The position numbers and the translations under genes were made by a program. Below, piece after piece: positions 1 through 9,476 of a stretch of DNA of 49,247 nucleotides. The stretch comes from a virus. Location: positions 1-49,247 of the IMG/VR virus record IMGVR_UViG_3300048104_000068. The stretch is one strand, 5' to 3'. The notes under the pieces are model-generated. The model was not told the DNA's origin, searched no databases, and saw nothing but the letters and a program-made list of their open reading frames with translations. Within the stretch, counting starts at the first letter, position 1, and the number at the start of each line of letters is the position of its first letter.

Positions 1-84
1 TCCAATTACATCGTTCTCAGAGACAAGATTCGAGCTTGTGATGAACAGGCCGAGGAATTGAAGAGAAAACAAAACAATGATTGA
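1..84 (+). CDS. C-terminal end of a truncated gene
   Basis: Frame 1 is open from the first base to a TGA at 82-84 and gives 27 charged residues (ends EELKRKQNND). The start codon is outside the window. The next gene begins at 77 inside it (ATG..TGA overlap), the same translational coupling used by the following genes, which supports a real gene end. It is not in frame with the long gene open at the window's right end, so it belongs to another, unseen structural-block gene. Function unknown. Confidence 0.55.
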   Translation, partial: SNYIVLRDKIRACDEQAEELKRKQNND

Positions 85-2032
85 TCCTACAAATGCAAAA
101 GGCCTAGTCGGCAACCCAAACGCAGTACCTCCCGGGACAGCAGGAGTTAAACCCTCTATGCCTGTTCAACAAACGAATGGGAACGACCGTGTGAGTATGG
201 TGATGCCCGGTGGCCCGGGTGACGGCCCTTCGGGAGGCCCTCAAGATGCGGTAGATAATGGGGACGCAAATACCCCGGCCGGTAACTTTGTAGTAGCCAA
301 TTCATCCGTTGCAAATAACGCAGACTATGTTGGCGGCACTAACGTCACTGATATGACTACGGACATTGCTAATAACACTAGTGGGTTCATTGATGATCAA
401 GGCGCTAATTTATCTGATCAAGTACCAGACATTGATGCTAACGCAGAAGGTACTAACTTAGACGGTAGTAACTACGGCATGGATGCAGATGGTCTAAATC
501 AATCTGCTTCTACTGGTGCTGTAGACACAGCTTCTGACGTTACTAAGCCTAATGAAGCAAGTGGGTATGACGCGGCAACTACAGCGGATCAAGTAGCGAA
601 TAACCTAGCTGATGCCGCTACGATGGAAACAAACGAAGATGCTATCGTAGACCCTGAAGGCATTGTCCTTGATCAACAAGGATTAGCAACAGGCGTTAAC
701 GAAGATGGATCTATTAACGAGACAGGCCTAGCTCTTAACTCGTTTGCACACCAGAACATCAGTAACGTAATTGATACTAGTACAGTGGCTGGTAAATTAC
801 TTGCTCAGTCTCTCGGTGAAGGTAATTACTTAGATTCCAAGGCCACAGTAAAAGGCCAATTAGAAATTCTAACCGGGGAGTTTGTAGACCCGGTAACAGG
901 TGAGCCCAAGATACCTACATGGGCCGCTGGTATTGCGCGTAACGTATCGCGCTCTATAGCATTTAAAGGCATTACAGGTACGGCCGCAACCGGTGCATTA
1001 GCACAGGCTATGATCGAGGCAACTCTGCCTATAGCTCAAGCGGACAGTCAGTTCTATCAAACACTGACAGTAAAGAATTTAGATAACAAACAGCAGATGA
1101 TCATTAACAAGGCTAACGTCTTGTCGAAGATGGAATTAGCTAACTTAGATGTTCGTACATCCTTGGCGGTAAACAACGCTAAGACGTTTATGCAGTACGA
1201 CATGGCTAACCTAGCTAACGAACAGCAGACTGCGATCATTAACTCACAGTCTATGGTTCAATCTATTCTAGAAGATGCAAACCAGACAAACGTAGCTCGT
1301 CGCTTTAACTCTGAACAACAGAATGACATGGACAAGTTTTACGATAATCTCGGCGCACAGATAGACATGTATAATACTGGGCAAGTTAACCAGATGTCTA
1401 TGTTTAACGCCGGTGAACAAAACGACATGAAGCAGTTTAATGCTCAGTTGGAAAATGGTCGTGAACAATTCTATTTAGATATGCAGTATCAGGTAGATGC
1501 GGCGAACGCACAATGGCGACAGACTGTAACTTTAACCGAAACAGAGATGGAGTTTAACGCGGCCGCTACGGACGTTAAGAATATCCTCAACCTAAGCTCT
1601 GAAGTAATGAATCAACTATGGGATCGTACAGACTCCCTATTGGATTATGCGTGGAGAGAAGGTGAGAACGCTCTAGACCGCGAAGTAAACCTTGAGTTGG
1701 CTAAAATGCAATTAGAGGCGGCCAGACTACAAGCTAAAGCCACGAAGAAGAGCGGATTATTTGGTGCAATAGGTAGCGCAATAGGAACGGCGGCGGGTAT
1801 ATATATGGCTTCGGATCAGCGTATGAAAACCAACATAGTAGAAAAGGCCGAGTTGGATAACGGAGTTAAGATATATCAGTGGGAGTGGACAGACGAGGCC
1901 AAACGAAACGGGCTAGGTAATGATCCTACTATCGGTGTCGTAGCTCAACAAGTTATGACGATCAAACCAGAAAACGTCTACGAAGATGACATGGGTAACT
2001 TGAAAGTGGACTACAGAGGTATTGAGCAATGA
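77..2032 (+). CDS. Virion structural protein with C-terminal S74-like domain
   Basis: 651 residues. Residues 1 to about 230 are low-complexity and rich in Asn, Asp, Gly and Ala, probably disordered. About 230-560 is helical with many Gln/Asn and repeated 'FN.EQQNDM' and 'FNAGEQNDM'-like segments. A glycine-zipper stretch (GAIGSAIGTAAGIYMA) follows, then about 73 residues resembling the start of the peptidase S74 intramolecular chaperone: SDQRMKTNI with the Ser579/Lys584 pair, GVVAQQV and a final VDYRGIEQ. S74 domains usually continue into a long helix, and this one stops before it. Neighbouring genes suggest an internal virion or tail-associated protein. The fold call is from motif similarity; the exact virion role is inferred. 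Confidence 0.7.
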   Translation: MIDPTNAKGLVGNPNAVPPGTAGVKPSMPVQQTNGNDRVSMVMPGGPGDGPSGGPQDAVDNGDANTPAGNFVVANSSVANNADYVGGTNVTDMTTDIANNTSGFIDDQGANLSDQVPDIDANAEGTNLDGSNYGMDADGLNQSASTGAVDTASDVTKPNEASGYDAATTADQVANNLADAATMETNEDAIVDPEGIVLDQQGLATGVNEDGSINETGLALNSFAHQNISNVIDTSTVAGKLLAQSLGEGNYLDSKATVKGQLEILTGEFVDPVTGEPKIPTWAAGIARNVSRSIAFKGITGTAATGALAQAMIEATLPIAQADSQFYQTLTVKNLDNKQQMIINKANVLSKMELANLDVRTSLAVNNAKTFMQYDMANLANEQQTAIINSQSMVQSILEDANQTNVARRFNSEQQNDMDKFYDNLGAQIDMYNTGQVNQMSMFNAGEQNDMKQFNAQLENGREQFYLDMQYQVDAANAQWRQTVTLTETEMEFNAAATDVKNILNLSSEVMNQLWDRTDSLLDYAWREGENALDREVNLELAKMQLEAARLQAKATKKSGLFGAIGSAIGTAAGIYMASDQRMKTNIVEKAELDNGVKIYQWEWTDEAKRNGLGNDPTIGVVAQQVMTIKPENVYEDDMGNLKVDYRGIEQ

Positions 2033-2205
2033 CATTTGAAGAAGCAATAATTAAATCGGTCAAAGCCTATTTGAATGGCGAGATGCCTACAGAATTAATG
2101 GGCACATCTAAAGAGACCAAATACACCCCCGAATATTTTGATGAGTTAGAAGAAGAGCTTATGAAAGAACCGGCTAAAGAAAAAGAGGTAGAAGATGAAG
2201 AGTAG
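2029..2205 (+). CDS. Small acidic hypothetical protein
   Basis: 58 residues (MTFEEAIIKSV...VEDEE). Its ATG overlaps the TGA of the previous gene (ATGA), and the next gene starts at 2195 inside it, so it sits in a chain of coupled genes. That arrangement is the main reason to accept such a short gene. The N-terminal half looks like an amphipathic helix and the C-terminal third is almost entirely Glu/Lys. No recognised family. A small structural or assembly factor is possible from context only. Confidence 0.6.
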   Translation: MTFEEAIIKSVKAYLNGEMPTELMGTSKETKYTPEYFDELEEELMKEPAKEKEVEDEE

Positions 2206-2728
2206 TCCTCAAACCCCTAACGCTCCAATACCCGGAGCTAATTATACCAGTGATACAAGAAACTACCCTTGGCATAGGCCACCGGATATTACGGATATGG
2301 ACAAAGCCATTGAGTACGTCACCAAAGATTTAAACGATGGCCCCGATGGATTTAGGTATATGTCTATGTTGGGTGCGGGAGTACCTGTAACGATGGTTAC
2401 TGACTTTATTGTCACTAAAGGTATAGGCCGGGGCAAGTGGGCTCCTGATCTAGGTATCTTAGTCGCAGGGCCAATTGCCCGTCTTCTTATGATTATGGCT
2501 AAAACTTACGACATTGAGTACGAAATAGCCGCTGAAGAAGATATCTCTATAACAAGTTCAAAAACATTAAGAGAACTTAGTGGGGAAACAAAACTGAAAC
2601 CGGTTGTGCAAGAGGAAGAACCTGAAGAAGAACCCCAAGGGTTCATGTCAGCGGCCCCCGAAGAGGAGCAAAACTCAATGTTAGGATATGATTCAGAAGA
2701 AACTATGGAGGAACTAGAAGATGAGTAG
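2195..2728 (+). CDS. Hypothetical virion-block protein
   Basis: 177 residues. A Pro/Asn-rich start (PNAPIPGANYTSDTRNYPWHRPPD) is followed by a compact central region around residues 30-115 with a hydrophobic segment (LGILVAGPIARLLMIMA), then an acidic Glu-rich tail. I do not recognise a named domain. The gene overlaps both neighbours and lies in the structural operon, so a minor virion or assembly protein is likely. The hydrophobic segment is short and interrupted, so I do not call it a membrane span. Confidence 0.65.
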   Translation: MKSSPQTPNAPIPGANYTSDTRNYPWHRPPDITDMDKAIEYVTKDLNDGPDGFRYMSMLGAGVPVTMVTDFIVTKGIGRGKWAPDLGILVAGPIARLLMIMAKTYDIEYEIAAEEDISITSSKTLRELSGETKLKPVVQEEEPEEEPQGFMSAAPEEEQNSMLGYDSEETMEELEDE

Positions 2729-5153
2729 TTATGGGCCTTCAGCCGGTGCTTCTTTTGCCGCTGGGTTTGCCGAGGGTTTTGCCAATACATATGGGCAAGC
2801 TATGGCACAAAAGCGTAAAGAAGATTCCGACCTCGTTAAATTTAACATGCAAAACTTTGTTAACGAAAAAGAAAAATTTAAAGCGGCGGAACTAGCTGAT
2901 GCTAAAAAAGTAGACGTTGCCAAGAAATTCGCTATAGCAAACGGGCTTCCTGATGATGCTTGGGGCAACTTATATAATGACCTAAGTATGGGCATTACCC
3001 CCAACCAAGTTCAAGCAAAAATTGATAGTGGAAGTTATACTAAGATAAGCACATCTACGAATAACGTAGTTACTACAGAAGCAGAGTTGCCAAGTGTAGA
3101 TGCTCGTACATCTAATCAAACTGATGCCTTACTTGAAACTAATACGGAAAGACAAGATCAACCGGCAGACGTTAAAGTCCCCGGCGAGAACTTATTCCAG
3201 AAAGTGTCCGGTGGATTCTCTGAGTTGTTTAATAAAGAGAAACGTCAAGAAAAACGTGAAGAGAGAATACTGCAATCGACTTTAGAGAAACTAGACATAT
3301 CTCAGTCTGAGTACGACAGGATTCTAAATGGTTACACGTCCGTAGCCCCAGAAATATCTTATGTGTACTCCGCTAAGAAAGATCCGTCTAAAGCTCCAAA
3401 GTGGCAATCTTTAGCAAACGTAACTAAAGACAACTATGTTGCGTTCGCGGCTGAAGCTAGGGCTAATGATGATGAGGATCAGGCTATAGCTATTGAATCC
3501 GTTGGTAAGTCCATAGGAAGTGCAAACCCTGATTACGCTGACTTCTCCAGCATGACTAAGACTAATGCCGCTGGTAGACTACTTGCCGCTCAGAGTGCAA
3601 ACAAACCTCTTATTGCACAGAAGATTGAAACATGGATGGAGACTAACGTCGATCCTGATAGTGGGCCTAAATACAAAGATTATGCGTCTATGACAGTTAG
3701 TAATTCACGAGGGCGTTTAGTCGCGGCTAGACGTATTGGTGATGCTGACGCCGTCGAAGAAATTACTAATTACATCCTAGAAAAAGACCAAGCATTCCCC
3801 GACAAGATTGATGAAGAGTGGATTACTTCTCAGTACACCAAATTTGCTATTGCGGCAAATAGGCCGAATGCTTCTGAAGAGGATAAGTTAGCATTCCAGA
3901 ACTTTAAAGAATTAGAACTTCCGGCGTATATGGAAGCGTACAAACTAGTTAATCCTCAAGATGACGCCCTTACATTTGAGCAAGCGTGGACTAAGTATTA
4001 CTCCTTAAAGAATGACTCAGAGTCAGACCCTGATGAAGTAACTCAAGCACTTGCTGTTGCTAACGGCGCAATCATCGGTATGTCCATACAAGAAAACGTC
4101 AAAGAGAACGGCGGTAAGCCAGTATCCTTAGTTAAGATTGGCGAGAACGGTACGGCAGAATTTGTAACGTCAGCCACACCTCAGTTCACTGGGGATGGGA
4201 AGACTACCTACATTGACGGCTACGGCGCATCAGTAGGAGACGGGTACCGTCTAGTAACACCGGACGAAGATGAAGCTAGGGAGAAGGTAGTAAATGCTAT
4301 CAGTACCCGAGTTAAAGCCTACGATGCTAACTTTGTAACTGCTACAGGCGCTATGCGTTTGTATGGCGAACTAGCAGAAATGGTTATAGAAGATGATCGT
4401 GTGCTATTTGCTACATCTGGCACAGCAAAAACCGCGTCTAACGCCCTCAAAGAAATTAAGAATGGTTTAAGTCTGATCGGAAGTGTATTCGACGCCAACC
4501 AAAATGGGGATCTCCCAGAAGAGATTACACCAGAAATGGTCGAAAGACGCCTACAACAGCAAGGTATCTTACAGCAAGGGCAGACACTCGAACAAGCGGC
4601 GGGTATAGACACTCTTACTTTAGGAGATAATGTTGAAGATCTAGCGAAGAAGAAGGCGGCGTTTAATGCCAAGTTAATCTTGATGGCATTCCGTGCTGGT
4701 GGCCTAGAAGGTCAGACAGGTATGGCTATGTCGAACAAAGACTTCGAGCGTTTGAAAGACGTAGTTAATGCTTCTAAGGACGGTCAGACATTTGTTACGG
4801 AGCTAGGCAAGTATGTGCAGGGGCGTATAGATACTCTGCAAGATGATGCAAGCCTACTTCAAAATGACCGTGGTCGAGTGAACTTCGAGAATAGATACGG
4901 ATATGACCCTTACTCAGGAAATAGCCCGGTTAAAGAATGGAGTAGTCTAACTGAAGAGGGCGCAGAAATTGATCCACGTCTACAGAAAGGTTTCGACATA
5001 CTCGCCGGAAACTATGAGTTTGGTGCAAAGAAACCAGAAGTAGTAGTACCTACGATCTCTACAATGGATGAGTACGAACTCTTACCTGTAGGAACCAAAT
5101 ATCAATTCCTTGACCCTGATGGTAAGTTGCAAACTTCAACTAAGAGAAAATAA
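2721..5153 (+). CDS. Large internal virion protein
   Basis: 810 residues, starting inside the previous gene. The N-terminus is small-residue rich with a repeated 'GASFAAGFAEGFANT' pattern typical of proteins at the start of podovirus internal/tail modules. The rest is mostly helical, and two similar segments around residues 270-330 ('DYADFSSMTKTNAAGRLLAAQ' and 'KYKDYASMTVSNSRGRLVAA', each about 20 residues) look like an internal duplication. No lysozyme or transglycosylase motif is visible. Its place between virion genes and its size fit an internal core or ejection protein analogous to T7 gp15/gp16. Role inferred from position and size only. Confidence 0.7.
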   Translation: MSSYGPSAGASFAAGFAEGFANTYGQAMAQKRKEDSDLVKFNMQNFVNEKEKFKAAELADAKKVDVAKKFAIANGLPDDAWGNLYNDLSMGITPNQVQAKIDSGSYTKISTSTNNVVTTEAELPSVDARTSNQTDALLETNTERQDQPADVKVPGENLFQKVSGGFSELFNKEKRQEKREERILQSTLEKLDISQSEYDRILNGYTSVAPEISYVYSAKKDPSKAPKWQSLANVTKDNYVAFAAEARANDDEDQAIAIESVGKSIGSANPDYADFSSMTKTNAAGRLLAAQSANKPLIAQKIETWMETNVDPDSGPKYKDYASMTVSNSRGRLVAARRIGDADAVEEITNYILEKDQAFPDKIDEEWITSQYTKFAIAANRPNASEEDKLAFQNFKELELPAYMEAYKLVNPQDDALTFEQAWTKYYSLKNDSESDPDEVTQALAVANGAIIGMSIQENVKENGGKPVSLVKIGENGTAEFVTSATPQFTGDGKTTYIDGYGASVGDGYRLVTPDEDEAREKVVNAISTRVKAYDANFVTATGAMRLYGELAEMVIEDDRVLFATSGTAKTASNALKEIKNGLSLIGSVFDANQNGDLPEEITPEMVERRLQQQGILQQGQTLEQAAGIDTLTLGDNVEDLAKKKAAFNAKLILMAFRAGGLEGQTGMAMSNKDFERLKDVVNASKDGQTFVTELGKYVQGRIDTLQDDASLLQNDRGRVNFENRYGYDPYSGNSPVKEWSSLTEEGAEIDPRLQKGFDILAGNYEFGAKKPEVVVPTISTMDEYELLPVGTKYQFLDPDGKLQTSTKRK

Positions 5154-8100
5154 TGTCAGAAACCTTAAATCAATTCGGGGATCCAATTGACCAAGTAGAA
5201 CTTAGTCCTTTTGGTGATCCTATAGAAACTACACCCGCGCCTACGAAAACTGCTGAACTCCCCACCGAAGACAATCCATTTCAGATTGTCGATAAGATGG
5301 TGTCCGAAAACTTATTTGGTGAACCCGTAGAATTACCCGCCCCTACTAGTAGCATGTACAGTGACGTAGAAGGTGGGGCATTTAGTTTTAGCGACAGAGC
5401 CGCAGTTGAAAAGAAGATCAATGACCGATACGAAATGTACCGTAAGCACCCGGACGCATCTATGGATTTTGCCGGTAACCTTACATACAAAGGCGACATT
5501 GTCCCCACACCAAACGTAGGATTCTTTACCGGGGATGGTGGAGTAGGGATAGATTCAAAAGTTGGGTATGGTCTTAAACGTGCGGGTAAAAACGTACTAG
5601 AGTTAGGTGGCGCTGGGTTAGAAAAATTACGAGATGTCGTACAAGAAAATATTGGTGCTGTTCAGGTATTTGATACCGAAGGAAACTTCTCCCCTGACTT
5701 CTTGAGCCCAACAGAACTGGATCAATACTACACTGAAAACCCGGAAGCGGGTGTCTTTGGTGGAAGAGATCTAGGCGCAGTAGAATATATTCAAGATAAC
5801 GTATCTGATATAAACACAGATGATAGTTTAGGCGACACGCTTATCACAGAAGGTGCTGGTATTTTAACTGGTGGTGGTGCCGGGGTAAAAGCTATTTCAT
5901 GGTTACCTAAACTAGCTCAGACTAAGTTTGTAGGCAACTTCGCTAAAATGCTGGGCTTTGAGATAGGCGCGGCCAGTACCATGAGTTCGGATGTCCAGAC
6001 ATTAGCAGTAGGTGAAAATTCCTTACTTAATGATGTATTTGGGGGCGCAGTAACTGAAGCTATGCCCTTTATGGCGGGTATGGAAATAAACCCGGACGAT
6101 CCTGAGTACCAACAAGTATTAGACAAACGATTTAACATCCTAGCAGACGCCATAGCTATAATGGGGCCAGCGGAAACTGCTGTTCGAGGTATAACAGCCG
6201 CCGCCGCATTCTCATGGTCTATGACCGGTGGGCAGATATTTAAAGCACTCAAGCCTAACACAGCGCAGGAAATGGTTGTCCGAGATATCCTTGATGAGTT
6301 TGCGGGAGTTACAGGCGACCCGGTTAAGGACAAAGAAGCTAGGGAACGTATTCTCAAGCTGGTCGAAGAGAACAAAGAAGTATTCATCAACATACCAGAA
6401 GAGATGGGGGGCGATATCAAGTACACCGCCGACACTATGTCTTCAATTATGAGAGCCCTTGAGAATGACGATACTGAAGCGGCACGAAAGCTCTACACAA
6501 CCGCGCAGGGCTTACTCAAGAAGCAAGTACAACAAGGACGGGGCTCACCTGAGCTAATAGAAAAGGTAAGTACTCCGGGCAGAGAATTAGAAAACGTAAC
6601 TAACCAGACTGAAGAGGTATTAGGTGGTACAGACGCTATCAATATGTCTAGCGACGGGTTTGCTAGTGCGGGACAAAAGGTTATTGATGATGCTGAAGGC
6701 GTAGTAACTAATCTACAGACACAGTTAGATGAAGTTAATAATCAAGTAGGCACATTGCTACGAGAAGATCCTACGTTCGGTGAGAAGATTAAGCAGATCG
6801 AGAATATCGTACAGTTTGATATCTACGCTGGCCGTAACCAAGCCGCTGACGGTATCGTTACAAACCTACGCCGTGCGTATGAGACGATGACAGATCAAAA
6901 GAATAGCCTATACACTGCTATTAAAGGTGGGGAGATTAATCCGAATGGATTGATTGAGGTATTACAAGATTTACAACCGGGCCAGATTAGTGCGGCCAAA
7001 GAACAACTAAAGCCAAACAGCATATTCGGCAGACTACTCGACGAAGTGCAACTATCTACAAAGATGGTTGATGGTAAGCCTGTACAAGAAACCGCTGAAG
7101 AAATGCAAACGCGGGTGCTTAAATTTATCAATGATGAAGGGCTAGACTTCCAGACGTTGTACCGTGAGGTACGACCAGCCGTAGCACAGAATGCTTCTGA
7201 CATGTTTGCTCAAGGTAACAACGCCGCAGGGCGAGTTCTTAGAGAGTTTGTATCGTATATCGATACGAAGGCAGTCGATGATCTTATCGAGTTTGGTGAC
7301 GATGAAGTAGCTGAAGCCGCAGTAGCCGCTAAAGAATACTACACAAAGAGTTACGCGCCTTATTGGAGAGATGGCCTAGCATTAGAAGAAGTAGGTAACA
7401 TCCACACACAAACGGTAGGCAGAACTAGTAAAGATATGATCGAAGAAGGGGTAGAGATACAAGGGCCTAAGTTTGCACAAGAATCCAGACAGCAAGTAGT
7501 CGGTGCGCTCAGTGACACTAACCGTGAAGCTGGCACACAGATTATTAATCTATTGGATAAAGAAGGAAACGCTGGTGTTGTAACCGATTATATTATCGGA
7601 GATATCATGGGCAAATTGTCCGGCCGTATTGGTGGTTCAACTAAGATACCAGATATCGATACAGCCGACATTATAGAGTCTTTGTCAAACTACGGTACTC
7701 TAGTTCGAGAGAACTTCCCGGATCAAGCAAAGCGTATTGATACGCTGTTAGGTAATCTAAGAAACTCAAGCCTGACTAGAGAACAACTAGAAGCACAGAT
7801 TAAGTCGGCAACAGACGCCGCCACAGCCGCTAAAGAAAGAATTTACGGTGACGAATTAGCCGCGTTCTTCCAGCCTAATGGTAAAGCTAAGATTAATGGG
7901 TTTAAGGCATTTGAGAAGATCTTAAATGATCCTCAGTCTATGCGAAAGGTACCCGGTACAGAGCAGTTTGAAGGCCCACTAGCAGATTTAATCCAGACAG
8001 CCAAAGAGTCCGGCAATCCTGTATTACTAGAAGGTATGCAAGTTGCTTACGCACGTCATTTTAGAAAGAAATTCCTAGCCGCTACCCAAGAGTTAGGTGG

Positions 8101-8701
8101 TAACAGGATGCTCAAGACTGGGGTAGATACCGCTGTCCGTGACGAGCTAGATAATGTCTTACTTTATGGTGAGGCAGTGTTCGGGGACAAACCCGCTCTT
8201 ATAAATGGCCTAAAGGTATTACTTAATGAGACTGGGATAATTACCCGGGCTAAAGGTGCCAAGTCTATCGGCGCAGGATCCGATACTTACGCTAATATTC
8301 TACAGGCCGGTGCTAAACAGGCACTTGATAAGTCTGTTACATTGACCCTCGGTGTTCTTAGTAGACTAGGCGCACGAGTTAGAGCCGCTGGTACAGGATT
8401 GATTACCAACGCGGTTAATAAAAACGGTGTTGCCCGTGTAACTGACATTATGTTTGCTGACCCGGATTTATTCTTAGAAGTAGCTCGTAAGGTAGTAGAC
8501 AAAGACGGTAACGTCTCATCAACTGCCGCAGAGATAATGAAGACGTATGCTCTCCGTGTAGGCATCTACAACGAAGACAACGAGCCCAGTGACGCAGAGA
8601 TGTTGGAACTGCTTATAGATACGGAACGTATGTTTAGAGAAGGCAGGGATGCCGTTCAACAGACAGGCGAAGCCCTAATTGAAGGCGCTACTAATAAATA
8701 A
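5153..8701 (+). CDS. Very large internal virion (ejection-type) protein
   Basis: 1182 residues. The ATG overlaps the previous stop (TAATG), so translation is coupled. The first 90 residues repeat a short 'FGDPI/FGEPV' motif (QFGDPIDQVELSPFGDPIE, later LFGEPVELP) like a linear targeting or packing peptide. Gly/Ala-rich hydrophobic patches occur near residues 225-270 and 320-350, and long helices fill the rest. No enzymatic domain is recognisable. It is the last gene of the rightward block, followed at once by the convergent tRNA and terminator. By analogy with podoviruses, the longest gene at the end of the virion block is the DNA-ejection core protein. That role is inferred. Confidence 0.7.
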   Translation: MSETLNQFGDPIDQVELSPFGDPIETTPAPTKTAELPTEDNPFQIVDKMVSENLFGEPVELPAPTSSMYSDVEGGAFSFSDRAAVEKKINDRYEMYRKHPDASMDFAGNLTYKGDIVPTPNVGFFTGDGGVGIDSKVGYGLKRAGKNVLELGGAGLEKLRDVVQENIGAVQVFDTEGNFSPDFLSPTELDQYYTENPEAGVFGGRDLGAVEYIQDNVSDINTDDSLGDTLITEGAGILTGGGAGVKAISWLPKLAQTKFVGNFAKMLGFEIGAASTMSSDVQTLAVGENSLLNDVFGGAVTEAMPFMAGMEINPDDPEYQQVLDKRFNILADAIAIMGPAETAVRGITAAAAFSWSMTGGQIFKALKPNTAQEMVVRDILDEFAGVTGDPVKDKEARERILKLVEENKEVFINIPEEMGGDIKYTADTMSSIMRALENDDTEAARKLYTTAQGLLKKQVQQGRGSPELIEKVSTPGRELENVTNQTEEVLGGTDAINMSSDGFASAGQKVIDDAEGVVTNLQTQLDEVNNQVGTLLREDPTFGEKIKQIENIVQFDIYAGRNQAADGIVTNLRRAYETMTDQKNSLYTAIKGGEINPNGLIEVLQDLQPGQISAAKEQLKPNSIFGRLLDEVQLSTKMVDGKPVQETAEEMQTRVLKFINDEGLDFQTLYREVRPAVAQNASDMFAQGNNAAGRVLREFVSYIDTKAVDDLIEFGDDEVAEAAVAAKEYYTKSYAPYWRDGLALEEVGNIHTQTVGRTSKDMIEEGVEIQGPKFAQESRQQVVGALSDTNREAGTQIINLLDKEGNAGVVTDYIIGDIMGKLSGRIGGSTKIPDIDTADIIESLSNYGTLVRENFPDQAKRIDTLLGNLRNSSLTREQLEAQIKSATDAATAAKERIYGDELAAFFQPNGKAKINGFKAFEKILNDPQSMRKVPGTEQFEGPLADLIQTAKESGNPVLLEGMQVAYARHFRKKFLAATQELGGNRMLKTGVDTAVRDELDNVLLYGEAVFGDKPALINGLKVLLNETGIITRAKGAKSIGAGSDTYANILQAGAKQALDKSVTLTLGVLSRLGARVRAAGTGLITNAVNKNGVARVTDIMFADPDLFLEVARKVVDKDGNVSSTAAEIMKTYALRVGIYNEDNEPSDAEMLELLIDTERMFREGRDAVQQTGEALIEGATNK

Positions 8702-8702
8702 C

Positions 8703-8779
8703 TGGCGCGCTTGGGAAGACTCGAACTCCCGGCCTTTCGGTTCGTAGCCGAACGCTCTATCCAACTGAGCTACAAGCGC
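8703..8779 (-). tRNA. tRNA-Arg (anticodon ACG)
   Basis: Reading the minus strand gives a complete 77-base cloverleaf: acceptor GCGCTTG paired with CAAGCGC, a D-arm with GCTC/GAGC, an anticodon stem TTCGG/CCGAA with loop CTACGAA (anticodon ACG), a T-arm with GGGAG/CTTCC around TTCGAGT, and an encoded CCA. It should read CGU and, after host A34-to-inosine editing, CGC/CGA. It lies just beyond the terminator of the leftward early operon, so it is expressed by read-through or its own promoter. It is intact and far from the integrase, so it is not the attachment site. Confidence 0.95.
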
Positions 8780-8783
8780 ATAT

Positions 8784-8829
8784 AAAAAAGCCCCCATCTT
8801 GAGCCCGTTGGTTAGACGGAGATGAGGGC
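8784..8829 (-). terminator. Rho-independent terminator of the leftward early operon
   Basis: On the minus strand, GCCCTCATCT and AGATGGGGGC form a 10-base stem (8820-8829 with 8790-8799, one G.T pair), followed by six U (8784-8789). It ends transcription arriving from the leftward genes just before the tRNA. There is no T-run on the opposite side, so it acts on the minus strand. Confidence 0.85.
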
Positions 8830-8861
8830 AAAGTCCACTACAAAAGGACTATGAAAAAGTG

Positions 8862-9140
8862 TTACGATTCAGAAGCCTCAGTGTCAACATCAGATGCTGG
8901 GGCTTCTTCCGTTTGGGGCTGGGCCGCTTGCTTCTCGAACAATCCTAATTCAAAGATTGAACGGTTAAGTGTCCAGTGCATGAACGGGATATTACTAACG
9001 GAACTAGACATGAATAAGTGACCGTCTTTGTTGAACCCGGTAACAATGCAACTATCAAACTTCCCTTTGAGAGAATCCAATAGTTCATCGGTTGAAAGTG
9101 GTTGTTGTGCATTTGGGTCAATGCTTTCTGCCTCTGGCAT
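8862..9140 (-). CDS. Small conserved-type phage protein, function unknown
   Basis: 92 residues. The central part ('CIVTGFNKDGHLFMSSSVSN' then 'MHWTLNRSIFEL') resembles a small phage protein family with a 'G.DKDG..YFASS...LW.LE' core, common beside replication genes in marine and T7-like phages; function is not known. The C-terminus is Glu/Ala-rich and acidic. It is the last protein gene before the terminator at 8784-8829, separated from mazG by 9 bases, so it is co-transcribed with it. Confidence 0.6.
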   Translation of the reverse strand: MPEAESIDPNAQQPLSTDELLDSLKGKFDSCIVTGFNKDGHLFMSSSVSNIPFMHWTLNRSIFELGLFEKQAAQPQTEEAPASDVDTEASES

Positions 9141-9149
9141 AATATACTC

Positions 9150-9452
9150 CTATTTATCTTTTACAAATTTACCGTCAACCATTTTACCGGTGCGGCGTTT
9201 AATTACGTCGTATGCGGCTTGCACACACTCTTCCATCGTGAAGTTCCATGCCTCGGCTTGCATGGTTAAGGTAACAAAGATATCACCAATTGCATCCTGC
9301 ACTTCGTCTACATCATGCTCGTAAATAGCTTGACGTAACTCGGCTACTTCCTCTTCAGTTTTCTCAAGCTGAGAGAGAGGTTCCGCGTAAGGTAAGATAC
9401 CTTTTTCAATTCCCCATTCGAGAATTTGATCGTTAAGAGTGTCTAAACTCAT
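9150..9452 (-). CDS. mazG: MazG-like nucleotide pyrophosphohydrolase
   Basis: 100 residues, one MazG-type all-alpha NTP pyrophosphatase domain. The metal-binding pattern is visible as 'EKTEEEVAELRQAI' and 'DEVQDAIGDIFVTL' (ExxE...ExxD arrangement). MazG enzymes hydrolyse (d)NTPs to NMP plus pyrophosphate. Phage versions have been proposed to clean nucleotide pools or to alter host stringent-response signals, though substrates vary. It has its own promoter at 9477-9505 and a good Shine-Dalgarno (AAAAGGA). It fits the adjoining ribonucleotide reductase and dNMP kinase genes. Confidence 0.85.
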   Translation of the reverse strand: MSLDTLNDQILEWGIEKGILPYAEPLSQLEKTEEEVAELRQAIYEHDVDEVQDAIGDIFVTLTMQAEAWNFTMEECVQAAYDVIKRRTGKMVDGKFVKDK

Positions 9453-9476
9453 ACATGTTCCTTTTCGATTTAGTTA

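Noticed and set aside
1-84. Window is a closed circle joining 49247 to 1
   Set aside because: Joining would end the repeat protein at base 61 with a poor-quality tail and abolish the frame-1 gene end at 84; a missing segment explains both ends better.
5917-6435. 172-codon minus-strand open frame within the 1182-residue gene
   Set aside because: Shadow of the + strand coding bias; no start signal, no neighbours on that strand, Ser/Ile-rich nonsense-like composition.
8850-9020. + strand small gene after ACTACAAAAGGA at 8836
   Set aside because: The leader-like block matches the cargo gene leader, but the frame is antisense to the 8862-9140 gene and overlaps its end; a 12-base chance match is expected in a window this size.
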